From: Lysobacterales bacterium
GTDB lineage: Bacteria > Pseudomonadota > Gammaproteobacteria > Xanthomonadales > Rhodanobacteraceae
DNA length: 64,000 nt
Reading direction: 5' to 3'
Assembly: GCA_016721015.1 (NCBI GenBank)
Contig: JADKJL010000003.1
Span: forward strand, 248,001 to 312,000
Of this stretch, positions 10,034 through 19,746 are shown piece after piece. Both the position numbers and the translations under genes were made by a program. The notes under the pieces were generated by a model. The model ran no database searches, was not told the DNA's origin, and worked only from the letters and a program-made list of their open reading frames with translations. The number at the start of each line of letters is the position of its first letter. Position 1 is the stretch's first letter.

Positions 10034-11158
10034 ATGATGCGACAAGGACTGCGATTTCTGGTTGGTTTGGGCCTTGCCGTGGTGCTGGCCGGCTGCGCCA
10101 CAGCCCCAAAGGTTGTGCAACCGGAATTCCGTCCAGCCGAGGTTAGAGCGCGAATCGTGCGGCTCTTGCCGGCGCAAACCCGTGATCGCGAGGGCTGGGC
10201 AGTTGATATCCAGGCCGCGTTCGCGGCGCTCGAGATCACGCCGAACAATGAGAATCTCTGCGCGGCATTGGCCGTCACCGAACAGGAATCGACCTTCACC
10301 GCCGATCCAGCCGTGCCGGATCTGGCGCGCATCGCGCGTCGCGAAATCGACAGACGCGCTACCAGTCATCACATCCCAAGCTTCGCCGTCAGTGCCGCCC
10401 TGCATCTGAAGTCAGCCAACGGCAAGCGCTACGACGAGCGGCTCGCCAGCATTCGGACCGAGCGCGAACTGAGTTTGATCTACGAGGGTCTGATCGCCTC
10501 GGTGCCACTCGGCAAACGTCTGTTTGCCGACGCAAATCCGGTGCGCACAGGTGGGCCGATGCAGGTCAGCATCAGCTTCGCCGAGCAGCACGCCGACAAT
10601 CAGGGCTACCCGTACCCGATCGAGGAATCGATCCGGCGCGAAGTCTTCTCGCGGCGCGGTGGCATGTATTTCGGCATCACCCATTTGCTCGGCTACCCGG
10701 TGAACTACCCGCGCATGATCTTCCGCTTCGCCGACTTCAATGCCGGTTTGTATGCGAGCCGCAATGCCGCGTTCCAGAAAGCTGTGAGTCTGGCGACCGG
10801 CATTCCCCTCGCCTACGACGGCGATTTGATCCTCCATGAGCACGGCCGCGATGACAGCGGCATCGGCACAACCGAGCGCGCGGTCCGCTCGCTCTCCCGG
10901 CAACTCGACATCAGCGATTCCAGCATTCGTCGTGATCTTGAAAGGGGTGATCGCGAAGATTTCGACGACACCCGGCTCTATCGACTGGTATTCGAACTGG
11001 CAGAGAAGACCGAGCGTCACGCCCTGCCCCGCGCGACCATTCCGCAGATCGACCTCGACAGTCCAAAGATCACGCGCAAGCTGACCACCGAGTGGTTCGC
11101 AAAACGCGTGGACGACCGCAATCAACGCTGTCTGCGCAAGGCAGCCGCCATGCGTTGA
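10034..11158 (+). CDS. DUF1615 family lipoprotein
   Basis: 374 residues. The N-terminus is a lipoprotein signal with lipobox LAGC (VVLAGCATAPK). ATG 10034 has AAGGA 7 bases upstream. The body has the DUF1615 pattern, including ITPNNENLCAALAVTEQESTF, FAEQHADNQGYPYP, RREVFSRRGGMYFGI and RFADFNAGLYASRNAAFQ. The EQEST context resembles lysozyme-fold proteins, but an enzymatic role is unproven. It is expected to be anchored to the outer membrane. Confidence 0.85.
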   Translation: MMRQGLRFLVGLGLAVVLAGCATAPKVVQPEFRPAEVRARIVRLLPAQTRDREGWAVDIQAAFAALEITPNNENLCAALAVTEQESTFTADPAVPDLARIARREIDRRATSHHIPSFAVSAALHLKSANGKRYDERLASIRTERELSLIYEGLIASVPLGKRLFADANPVRTGGPMQVSISFAEQHADNQGYPYPIEESIRREVFSRRGGMYFGITHLLGYPVNYPRMIFRFADFNAGLYASRNAAFQKAVSLATGIPLAYDGDLILHEHGRDDSGIGTTERAVRSLSRQLDISDSSIRRDLERGDREDFDDTRLYRLVFELAEKTERHALPRATIPQIDLDSPKITRKLTTEWFAKRVDDRNQRCLRKAAAMR

Positions 11159-11326
11159 TTGCGACGCCTAGCGGAAACACCCAGTCGCCAGGCACCCGTG
11201 TCCAAGCACGCGCAACCAGCGCGCCAAGCCCATGTGGATTTTGCAATTCGACATGGACGCACACGACGTCAGCAGTCATCCTTGCGCGACGGCGCGATCT
11301 GCGCGTTTGGGAAAGGGGAAGAAACA

Positions 11327-13099
11327 ATGAAATCGACAACGCGTCGAATGGCTGGATCGGGCCTGGTTCTGCTCGCGCTGCTTTCAGTCGATGTCTTCGC
11401 TTCGGAACCTGCACCGATACGCTCGCCGGCCTGGCAAGGGCCCTATCCCTGGAACTACGAAGGAACTCTGCCGCGCGTGGCCAGGCCCGCGTTGATGGCT
11501 GGCAACTGCGGCACCAGCACGCCTGTCCCGCGTGTGCTGCTGGCGGGTGACAGTTGGGCGCAATACATGTGGGATGACGATGCCCACAACGTGATCTTCG
11601 ACAAGTTCGGCATGGCCGATCACCTCGCCGTCAGCCGCTCGCTCGGATCGAATCCCGGTGCCGGCTACACCGGCCCCGAGTACGCAATCTCGGGCAGCGA
11701 GGCACGCGAGTGGGTCGATACGGCGAACTATCCGTGGATCGCCAATGTCGTCGCCGCACTGCAAGCCGTACCGAGCATCGACACGGTCATGCTCAGCATC
11801 GGTGGCAATGATGTGCTGGCCGGAAAATCGGGTGGCGGCTGGTACAAGGATATGGATCTCGACGTTGCCGGTTCCGAAGCGGCGTTCTTCACACGCCTGC
11901 TCGATGACAGCACGAGTATCGCCAACCCGATCACGGCGGTTCGTCCACGCGTCGATGTGCTGCTATCGAGCTATGAATATCCGAACTTCGATGTCGGCTT
12001 CCTGTGCTTCCTCTATGCCTGCCCGAAGCGCGACGACCTCAGCCGCGATCCGGACAATGCGTTGATCAGCAACAGCGAACTCAACGCGATGATGCTCAAT
12101 ATCGAATCGCGACGGATCGATTGGACCAATGCAAACCCGCGCCTGCATTTCGATCACGGCGTCGGTGAGATGCACTACTACTATGGTGATGGCCAATCCG
12201 CTCCGGGGGTCCTGCCACGTCCCGGTCAGCTCTCACCCGCCTATCTGCCATTCCCGGCGGGCAACCCCGTCCGCCCCAGCTTGCGCGCGAACTTCCGCAA
12301 CTCGGCCGATCCGATCCATCTGAATGCGGATGGCTATCTGTACAAGGTGGCGGTGCAGACAGAAACCCGCTTCTTCCCGAAATTCCGCGGTGATGTCTCG
12401 CTGACCCTGCCCTCGCTGGGCGGCACGCTCGATGGCTGGAGCGATGGCAACAGTGCGGGCACCGACCGCATTCTCATCGGCGATGACGGCACGCGCCTGA
12501 CCCGCGGCATTGTCAGTTTTGATACGAGCGCCATTGCCGCCGGCGAAACCATCGAATCCGCCAGCATCTATGTTCTGCAGAACCTGCGCAGTGGAAGCAA
12601 TCCGTTTGTCAGTGGAAGCCTCGGCTTACCGCGTCTCGATGTTGCGGCAAGTTTCGGCACACCCGATGTCGAGCCGGGCGACGCCACCGCCCCGGCTGAC
12701 GCAAGCAATGCCGGCTGTTTCATCGGCTCGGCGAATGACAGCTACTACGCATTGCGCATCGACCTGACCGCTGCTGCCATCGCCGCGATCCGGCGCGACG
12801 GCATCACCCAGTTCCGCATGCAGTTTTCGAATGTGGACGCCGGCGTCAACCGGGTCGGCTTCAGCACGGGTGATGCACCGCCGAATTCCACACCCGAGTT
12901 GATCACGACCGCCTACATCGTCGAGGAATGGCAACCGGATGGAAGCGTGGTTGAGCGCCAGGTCGAGGCTACCGGCCTCGCCCATCGCGGCCTCGCCGAA
13001 ATCTTCGGCAGCGCCAAACCCGTGCTCGACATCCGCTATCTGGATCGGATCTTCAAGGACGGCTTTGAGACCGACGGCGCAAATCCTTCATTGCGATAG
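11327..13099 (+). CDS. Secreted SGNH/GDSL hydrolase with IFKDGFE tail
   Basis: 590 residues with a signal peptide ending near VFA and a good ribosome site (GAAAGGGGAAG). Hydrolase blocks are GDSW (residues 74-77), SIGGND (about 160-164) and the catalytic pair in DPIHLNADGY (about residue 327), the SGNH esterase pattern. A C-terminal beta-rich region (about 345-560) precedes the end RIFKDGFETDGANPSLR, which carries the window's recurring terminal motif. Substrate unknown; carbohydrate or lipid esters are typical for the fold. A weak TGTCC-N18-CG match lies at 11199-11223. Confidence 0.85.
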   Translation: MKSTTRRMAGSGLVLLALLSVDVFASEPAPIRSPAWQGPYPWNYEGTLPRVARPALMAGNCGTSTPVPRVLLAGDSWAQYMWDDDAHNVIFDKFGMADHLAVSRSLGSNPGAGYTGPEYAISGSEAREWVDTANYPWIANVVAALQAVPSIDTVMLSIGGNDVLAGKSGGGWYKDMDLDVAGSEAAFFTRLLDDSTSIANPITAVRPRVDVLLSSYEYPNFDVGFLCFLYACPKRDDLSRDPDNALISNSELNAMMLNIESRRIDWTNANPRLHFDHGVGEMHYYYGDGQSAPGVLPRPGQLSPAYLPFPAGNPVRPSLRANFRNSADPIHLNADGYLYKVAVQTETRFFPKFRGDVSLTLPSLGGTLDGWSDGNSAGTDRILIGDDGTRLTRGIVSFDTSAIAAGETIESASIYVLQNLRSGSNPFVSGSLGLPRLDVAASFGTPDVEPGDATAPADASNAGCFIGSANDSYYALRIDLTAAAIAAIRRDGITQFRMQFSNVDAGVNRVGFSTGDAPPNSTPELITTAYIVEEWQPDGSVVERQVEATGLAHRGLAEIFGSAKPVLDIRYLDRIFKDGFETDGANPSLR

Positions 13100-13187
13100 T
13101 TGTGCGCAGTGCCTGCGGTTCGACAGCGCATGCTTTCAATCCAATCGCGCTTGAGCATTTGCCATGAGCGCAGCCATGCCGGGGCAG

Positions 13188-13661
13188 TCAATCCGCGACG
13201 CGAAACCGTGCCGTCAGCCCCTTGAGGAAGTTGCGCAGGATCTGGTCACCGCACGCGCGGTAGTGCTTGTGGCCAGGCTGACGGAAAAGGGCTGACAGCT
13301 CCGGCTTGGACAGCGGAAATCCGGCTTCGGAAAAAATCGCGTGCATGTCGACATCCTTGAGCTCGAACGCGACACGCAACTTCTTCAGCGCAAGATTGTT
13401 GCTGACCCGGCGCTCGGGTGGTCTGGGCGGCAAGGACTCGTCGCGTCCGCGCCGATGGACGATCAGACCATCCAGAAAACCCGCGAGCACGCGATCCGGG
13501 CAATTGAGGTATTCCGCGTCATCCTCCTTCCTGAGGAAGTGCTGCACGGCATCCTTGTCAATGTCGAGATCGGCATCGGCAAGTTTCGCGATTTCGGCAA
13601 CCTTGATGTCGCTGAGGTCAAGCATGTAGCGGACGCTGCGCAGGATGTCGTTGTTGGTCAC
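13188..13661 (-). CDS. DUF1456 family protein (YehS-like)
   Basis: 157 residues. Two similar helical halves are visible, one starting NNDILRSVRYMLDLSD and the other SNNLALKKLRVAFELKD, as in the duplicated DUF1456 domain. GTG 13661 is preferred because AGGA lies 5-6 bases upstream and the family sequence starts right there; upstream residues look non-coding. Function unknown; the family is cytoplasmic and widespread in gammaproteobacteria. Confidence 0.85.
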   Translation of the reverse strand: MTNNDILRSVRYMLDLSDIKVAEIAKLADADLDIDKDAVQHFLRKEDDAEYLNCPDRVLAGFLDGLIVHRRGRDESLPPRPPERRVSNNLALKKLRVAFELKDVDMHAIFSEAGFPLSKPELSALFRQPGHKHYRACGDQILRNFLKGLTARFRVAD

Positions 13662-13740
13662 TGGATTCCTATCATGAAAGATTGAGAGTCTGCGCCGCAC
13701 TTGGCGACGCAATCACGCTCTTGCCGCGATTGTCCGATGC

Positions 13741-15261
13741 CTACTTCGCGAGCTCATACAGATAATCGACGAACGACATCACGGCACCGTCGTAGCCGCG
13801 CACGGCCGGATTCGACGATTCGATGACATAGTACTCGTCAGGCGCATGCGCGCCGCTGCCATGACCGAGTCCGAAATGCCCCGAGGCCAGGCTCAGCGGC
13901 GGATCGGTGAAGACGAAACCCGGATACGAGCCGGCATTGCGCGGCCACAGCATCGGCTTCAAGCCGACGCGCTTGAGCACGTCCATCTGCGCCTTGATCA
14001 GTCGTGCATCGGCCTTGGTGCTGGTCGGATCGTAGCCACCACTGACATTGACCTCGATGTCGGCATAACCGCGCTTGGCCAGGTGCGCCTTCAAGGCGGC
14101 CACAGCCGCGTCCATCTTCATGCCGGTGACGAGACGCATGTCGAGCTTGGCGACGGCGCGATGCGGCAGCACGGTCTTGCCGCCCGGGCCGGTGTAGCCG
14201 CCGACCAGGCCTTCGATGTTGATCGTCGGTTGCGACACAAGGCGTTCATTGGCTGCCTGAAACGAAAGATCGTCAATCCAGTGCGCAACGCCATACTGTT
14301 TCTTGACCTCATCCTCATTCCGCGTCGCAATTGCCGCCGCAATCATCGCCTTTTCCTCGGCGCTGATCGGCGCTGCGACCGGATAGTTCTCGACGGTGAT
14401 CGTGTTGCCATCCTCGGACACCAGGCTGTCGAGCGCCTTGACCAGACGCCAGGCCGGACTGTCGACCATGGCCTTGAGCGAAGAGTGCACATCCTTGGCC
14501 GGGCCACGCCCCCACTTCTCGCCACTGGCGATGAGTTCAAGCTCGACGACACCTTTGGCACCGAGACTGACCGTGACGCCTCCATCGAGGCCCTGCGACG
14601 CCGAGGGCATGAACACGCCGACTGTCTTCGCCAGCGCGGCCTCGACTTCAGGGCGATGCACAAGTTGACCGATATGCGGCGAGCCGATTTCCTCTTCGCC
14701 CTCGGCCACCAGCACCAGATTCACCGGCAGCTTGTGACCGGTATCGCGAATCGCGTGCAGGGCTGCGAGAAATGCAGATTCCGGCCCCTTCTGATTGACC
14801 GCACCGCGACCGACGATGGCCTTGCCGATTCCGGGTTTGTCGACGATGCGCGCCTCCAGCGGCGGCGAACTCCATTCGGCCGGATCGAACTGCTTGACGT
14901 CGTACATGAAGTACAGGCCCACCGTCTTCGCCGCACCGGCATCCAGTGTCGCGAACACGCCGGGCTTGCCGTCGGTATCAAGTATCTCGACCTTCTGGAA
15001 ACCGGCCTCACGCGCCAGCCTGGCCATGTATTCGGCGCCCTCGCGCGAATTGAGGTTTTCGGCGGCAATCGATGGCAGCGCGATCCAGTCCTGCAGACGC
15101 TTGACCGATGCATCGTGCTGCTTGACCACCTCTCGCTGGATTGCATCCCGATCCGATTTTGCCGCCAGTGCCACACTTGGCCCGGCAAGCAAGCCCAGCG
15201 CGGCAATCGCCGCGGCAAACTGACAAGTCCTTTGACGATTGGCAAGTCGAAACGATTTCAT
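13741..15261 (-). CDS. Secreted M20-fold peptidase homologue with altered metal ligands
   Basis: 506 residues with a signal peptide ending near VALA. The M20 framework is clear: ALPSIAAENLNSREGAEYMARL, LVLVAEGEEEIGSPH, GRGPAKDVHSSL and a C-terminal GHGSGAHAPDEYYVIES. Two active-site motifs are unusual. The usual GHxDV is YFMYDV (about residues 115-120), putting Met where a metal-binding His is expected. The usual GRGxxDxKG is GRGAVNQKG (about 148-156), with Asn for the bridging Asp. The protein may be inactive, use one metal or act differently. ATG 15261 begins the signal peptide. Confidence 0.85.
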   Translation of the reverse strand: MKSFRLANRQRTCQFAAAIAALGLLAGPSVALAAKSDRDAIQREVVKQHDASVKRLQDWIALPSIAAENLNSREGAEYMARLAREAGFQKVEILDTDGKPGVFATLDAGAAKTVGLYFMYDVKQFDPAEWSSPPLEARIVDKPGIGKAIVGRGAVNQKGPESAFLAALHAIRDTGHKLPVNLVLVAEGEEEIGSPHIGQLVHRPEVEAALAKTVGVFMPSASQGLDGGVTVSLGAKGVVELELIASGEKWGRGPAKDVHSSLKAMVDSPAWRLVKALDSLVSEDGNTITVENYPVAAPISAEEKAMIAAAIATRNEDEVKKQYGVAHWIDDLSFQAANERLVSQPTINIEGLVGGYTGPGGKTVLPHRAVAKLDMRLVTGMKMDAAVAALKAHLAKRGYADIEVNVSGGYDPTSTKADARLIKAQMDVLKRVGLKPMLWPRNAGSYPGFVFTDPPLSLASGHFGLGHGSGAHAPDEYYVIESSNPAVRGYDGAVMSFVDYLYELAK

Positions 15262-15334
15262 GAAACGCTCCCGGTATTGGTCTTGGCGATGAAGCCGCGA
15301 TAGTAGCAGCGCGCCCCGCTGGCGGCTTGCCCGC

Positions 15335-16081
15335 CTATTTCGCCTTTGCCTGCGGAATGGGCAGCGCTGGAATGGCCAGACTGCGATCGGCATCCCCGGT
15401 GGCGCCGGTCAACATGTTGGCCGGCATGTATCCGGAATCACCCACGGTGATGACCTTGAAGCGGCCATCGGCTTCAACGCGAATCTGCGTGATGCTGGCG
15501 TGATGCACCGACAATTCAAGCCATGCCTTGGTATCGACGCCGAGGGCGCGCGTGGTCAGATAGCGGATCACATTGCCGTGGCAGACATACATTTCGTTGC
15601 GCTCGGCAGCTTCGGCCGGTTTGAAATGCGTGTCGAACAGCCGATCGAGCTGGGCCTTGCATCGGCTCAGTTCCTCGGGCTTTTCATCCTTGATGACTTC
15701 ATGGCGACGCGTCGGCGGGGTGCACTCCTCGAGATCATCGAGCACGTTGAATGTCCGCCCCGGAAAATCCTCGCCAATGATTGCGGCGGTATCGCGGGCG
15801 CGCTGCAAGGGGCTGACATACAGCGCATCGAAGCGCGTCGGCATCGCGGCCAATCGCGCGCCGGCCAGATGCGCCTGGGCAACACCGATCGGCGACAGTG
15901 CCGGACCCAGCTTGGGATCCGCCTTGGGATCCGCCACGTAGTTGCCGTGTCGCACCAGCACGATGTTGCGGGCGTATGTCGCCTCGACATCGGCCGCGCT
16001 GGCCATGCTCGCCAGGGCCAATAACAGCAGGCCGAAGGCGATGGCCCATGCATCCCTCGATGTAAATCCACGCATGCTCAT
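15335..16081 (-). CDS. Secreted histidine phosphatase family protein
   Basis: 248 residues with a signal peptide ending near SMASA. The phosphohistidine motif is VLVRHGNYV (RHG at 44-46), and the second catalytic histidine lies in MYVCHGNVIRYL. Middle sequence (LSPIGVAQAHLAGARL, LYVSPLQRARDTAAII) is typical of the phosphoglycerate mutase-like branch. ATG 16081 has GGAG 7 bases upstream; ATG 16075 is an alternative. A longer upstream frame lacks protein character. Substrate unknown; export suggests a periplasmic phosphatase. Confidence 0.85.
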   Translation of the reverse strand: MSMRGFTSRDAWAIAFGLLLLALASMASAADVEATYARNIVLVRHGNYVADPKADPKLGPALSPIGVAQAHLAGARLAAMPTRFDALYVSPLQRARDTAAIIGEDFPGRTFNVLDDLEECTPPTRRHEVIKDEKPEELSRCKAQLDRLFDTHFKPAEAAERNEMYVCHGNVIRYLTTRALGVDTKAWLELSVHHASITQIRVEADGRFKVITVGDSGYMPANMLTGATGDADRSLAIPALPIPQAKAK

Positions 16082-16270
16082 GCTGCTGCTCCGTAGTGAT
16101 GGGCAGGAGATTACTGCATTGCCTTGATCGAATGCAGGGATCGTCAAGCTGAAGCGTCCAATACCGAGGTGCGCTTGCCAACCGCAGATTTCACTCCCAT
16201 TCAAGGCCTGGCCGATAAAACTGCTTGGACGAACTGCGAGCCGTTTCGCAGCGCAATGACAGGACCAGCC

Positions 16271-16753
16271 ATGACCCATCTTGCCGATCTTGAAAACAAG
16301 TTCTGGAAGAGCCTCACCTCTGATCGCACTGTGATGCTCGGAATCGACGGAGCCGAAGATGGGCATTCCCGCCCGATGACCGCGATAGTCGAGAACAATA
16401 GCGGGCCCATCTGGTTCTTCACCGGAAAGCCCAATGCCGTCGTCGAGAACTTGCAAAAGGGACATCGGGCAATTGCCGCCTTCAGCTCGAAGGGACACGA
16501 CTTGTTTGCAAGCATCCATGGAAGCCTCAGCATCGCCAATGATCGAGCGATCATTGATCGACTCTGGAATCCGTTCATCGCCGCATGGTTCGATGGCAAG
16601 GATGATCCCAAGCTCGTCCTGCTCCGCTTTGACGCCGATCACGCGCAGGTCTGGCTGAATGAATCAAACCTGCTCGCAGGCGTGAAGCTCCTTTTCGGTG
16701 TGGATCCGAAGCAGGACTACCGCGACAAGGTCGGTGACGTGAATTTGCGCTGA
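16271..16753 (+). CDS. Pyridoxamine 5'-phosphate oxidase-like / general stress protein 26 family
   Basis: 160 residues. The split-barrel FMN-binding pattern is present: FWKSLTSDRTVMLGI, GPIWFFTGKPNAVVENLQKG, ALVNLY-like strands replaced by AIAAFSSKGHDLFASIHG, and the C-terminal FDADHAQVWLNESNLLAG. This matches general stress protein 26-like flavin-binding proteins rather than PdxH. ATG 16271 is chosen for AGGA 6 bases upstream; ATG 16256 is possible. It is divergent from the phosphatase gene. Confidence 0.8.
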   Translation: MTHLADLENKFWKSLTSDRTVMLGIDGAEDGHSRPMTAIVENNSGPIWFFTGKPNAVVENLQKGHRAIAAFSSKGHDLFASIHGSLSIANDRAIIDRLWNPFIAAWFDGKDDPKLVLLRFDADHAQVWLNESNLLAGVKLLFGVDPKQDYRDKVGDVNLR

Positions 16754-16822
16754 TGGAATGCAGGTCAGCCGGCTGCTTCGTCTTTTCGAGAAATCGAATC
16801 AGCCAATACAAAGCCGGAGGAA

Positions 16823-16919
16823 CGGCGGGATTTCCCGCCGATCTCCGCCTGCAGACGGATCTAACACTCCGTCCCACTTATCTAAACTGCTGGATCCCCG
16901 ATCCGACCCTGGCTCGGGG
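16823..16919. promoter_or_regulatory. Inverted repeats ahead of the TonB-dependent receptor gene
   Basis: Three short inverted repeats lie in series: CGGCGGG/CCCGCCG around ATTT (16823-16840), GACGGA/TCCGTC (16854-16859 and 16868-16873) and CCCCGA/TCGGGG (16896-16901 and 16914-16919). The first could end transcription from the upstream gene, though no T run follows. The others lie within 85 bases of the receptor start and could be operator or 5'-leader structure. Confidence 0.35.
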
Positions 16920-16936
16920 AATTCCAGGAAAAGTCC

Positions 16937-18907
16937 ATGTCTCAATTGCTCCGACGTACCGCGCTCGCCGCAGCGTTCAATTTCGCCGCCTTCACCACCC
17001 CCTTCGCTTTGGCCGACGATCTCCTTGAAGAACAAGGTGACTCCACCGAACGCAGCAGCATCGGACTGAATTCTTCGCGCAAGCCGGGCGATCAGAAAGT
17101 CGGTGACGCTCCCTGGCAAGCCGACGCGATCAGGGTGACTGCCCGCGGCACGGCGAATGATTGGCCGTCCGCGCTGGCAACCGACGTCGTGACGTATGCC
17201 GATGCCATCGCTGCACCTTCCGATTTCCAGGATCTGATCACGCGCGTTCCCGGCGTTGGCGCAACCGGCCAGAACGGCATCTTCGAAACCTTCTCGATCC
17301 GCGGCAGCGGTGCCAACAGCATCCTGATTCTTGTAGGCGGCATGCCGATCACCGCGCAGCGACGTGCGGGCGTGCCGGTCGCCTTTGTGGAGCCGGCCCT
17401 GCTCGGCGACATCAACGTGACACGCGGTCCGGCGGTCGTGCATTTCGGCGCAGGTGCGCTCGGTGGCGCGATCTCGATCGAGCCGCGCTGGTTTGAATCG
17501 CCATTCGTCCAGGCGGGTTATGCCAGCTCGGGCAATGAGGCCACGCTGACCGCCGGGATGGGTTCGGAAAGTTTCTCGGTGGCCGCATCGCGGCATCAGG
17601 CAGGTGACAGCGCAGCGCCGAACGGGACCCCCTTGAACACCAGTTTCGAACGCGAAAGCGCCTCACTGCAGTACCGCACGAAGTTTGGCGGTTTCGACTT
17701 TGACGTGCTCCTGCTGCCTTCGCGCACGGAGAACATCGGCAAGTCGAACTCGCGTTATCCGACGCGTGACACGACCTACCCGGAAGACAGCCATACGCTG
17801 GGCCGTGTGCGCCTGCGCAATGCCGATGGCTTCGAGGCAACCCTGCACGCGCACGACCAGTACCTCGGAACCTACAACCAGAAACCCGGTTCGCCCGACA
17901 CCTTCGCTGCGATCAGCAGCACGGATGTCGGCGGCACCGCGCAACAGACTTTTCAGTCCGGCAATTTCACCAGCAATCTCGGTGTGGAATACCTCGGTCG
18001 GCGCAACGTCAATGGCTATGATGCACGCGGATCGGTGCTCAACCGAGTCTACAGTCTGCGCGATGGCCAGGAGGATTCGTGGTCGCTGTTCGGCGTGACC
18101 GATTGGCGCGCGACCCAGCAACTCGGCTTCGAGTTTGGCGCACGCACGACCTCGATCAGGCAGAAACAGGCCGGCGCCAGCTCAAGCAACAACGATCAGG
18201 CATTCACCGGCGGCGCGATCTGGACGCCCAACGACTGGAGCCGCTGGACGCTGAATCTCGCCTCGGGCTACCGCTTCCCGACCCTCGAGGAACGCTTCTT
18301 CACCGGCGTCACCGCACAAGGTGAAATCGTCGGCAACCCGAACCTTGGCGCTGAACATTCCGAAGGTGTCGACCTTGGCTATGCGCTCAATGCGGGCAAC
18401 TGGGGTGGCGAAATCCATGTCTGGCGCAATGCAGTGAAGGATCTCATCCAACTGGTCGACTTGAGTCCCGATGTCAACGGTTACACCAACGTCGGCAAGG
18501 CCCGATTGCACGGCGCTGAAGCCGCGCTCGGCTGGTCGCCGACCAGCGCGTTCAGCCTGCGCAGCGGCATCACGATGGTTCGCGGCGCGGACAACACCGG
18601 CCAGAAACTATACGGAATTCCACCAGTCAGCGCCGATCTCGAAGCCCGCTATCGTTCGACGAAGATGGACCTGGGCGCGCGCTTCAGCCACCGCTGGAAA
18701 GTGGATCGTCCGGGTTTCGAGGAGCTCGAGCGCAGCGCTGTCAATGTGGTCGATGCCGATGCCCGCTATCACTTCACGCCATCGATCAACATGCAGCTCT
18801 ACGTGCGCAACCTGCTCGACAAGCAGTACTACGCCACCTCCGACGAGTTGTCGACGTTTTCCCCGGAGCGTTCGGTCGGCGTCAACTTGAATTGGACGCT
18901 GCACTAG
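16937..18907 (+). CDS. TonB-dependent outer membrane receptor
   Basis: 656 residues with a signal peptide ending near FALA. The plug domain includes DFQDLITRVPGVGATGQNGIFETFSIRG, then DINVTRGPAVVHFGAGALGGAISI; the rest is a beta-barrel rich in aromatic strand ends, closing with RNLLDKQYYATSDELSTFSPERSVGVNLNWTL. AGGA precedes ATG 16937. Length and barrel fit siderophore, heme or metal receptors; nothing nearby identifies the substrate. Confidence 0.9.
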   Translation: MSQLLRRTALAAAFNFAAFTTPFALADDLLEEQGDSTERSSIGLNSSRKPGDQKVGDAPWQADAIRVTARGTANDWPSALATDVVTYADAIAAPSDFQDLITRVPGVGATGQNGIFETFSIRGSGANSILILVGGMPITAQRRAGVPVAFVEPALLGDINVTRGPAVVHFGAGALGGAISIEPRWFESPFVQAGYASSGNEATLTAGMGSESFSVAASRHQAGDSAAPNGTPLNTSFERESASLQYRTKFGGFDFDVLLLPSRTENIGKSNSRYPTRDTTYPEDSHTLGRVRLRNADGFEATLHAHDQYLGTYNQKPGSPDTFAAISSTDVGGTAQQTFQSGNFTSNLGVEYLGRRNVNGYDARGSVLNRVYSLRDGQEDSWSLFGVTDWRATQQLGFEFGARTTSIRQKQAGASSSNNDQAFTGGAIWTPNDWSRWTLNLASGYRFPTLEERFFTGVTAQGEIVGNPNLGAEHSEGVDLGYALNAGNWGGEIHVWRNAVKDLIQLVDLSPDVNGYTNVGKARLHGAEAALGWSPTSAFSLRSGITMVRGADNTGQKLYGIPPVSADLEARYRSTKMDLGARFSHRWKVDRPGFEELERSAVNVVDADARYHFTPSINMQLYVRNLLDKQYYATSDELSTFSPERSVGVNLNWTLH

Positions 18908-19746
<839 letters not shown>

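Noticed and set aside
13846..15303. 485-residue open frame on the plus strand
   Set aside because: Antisense to the M20-fold gene, with no recognisable motif.
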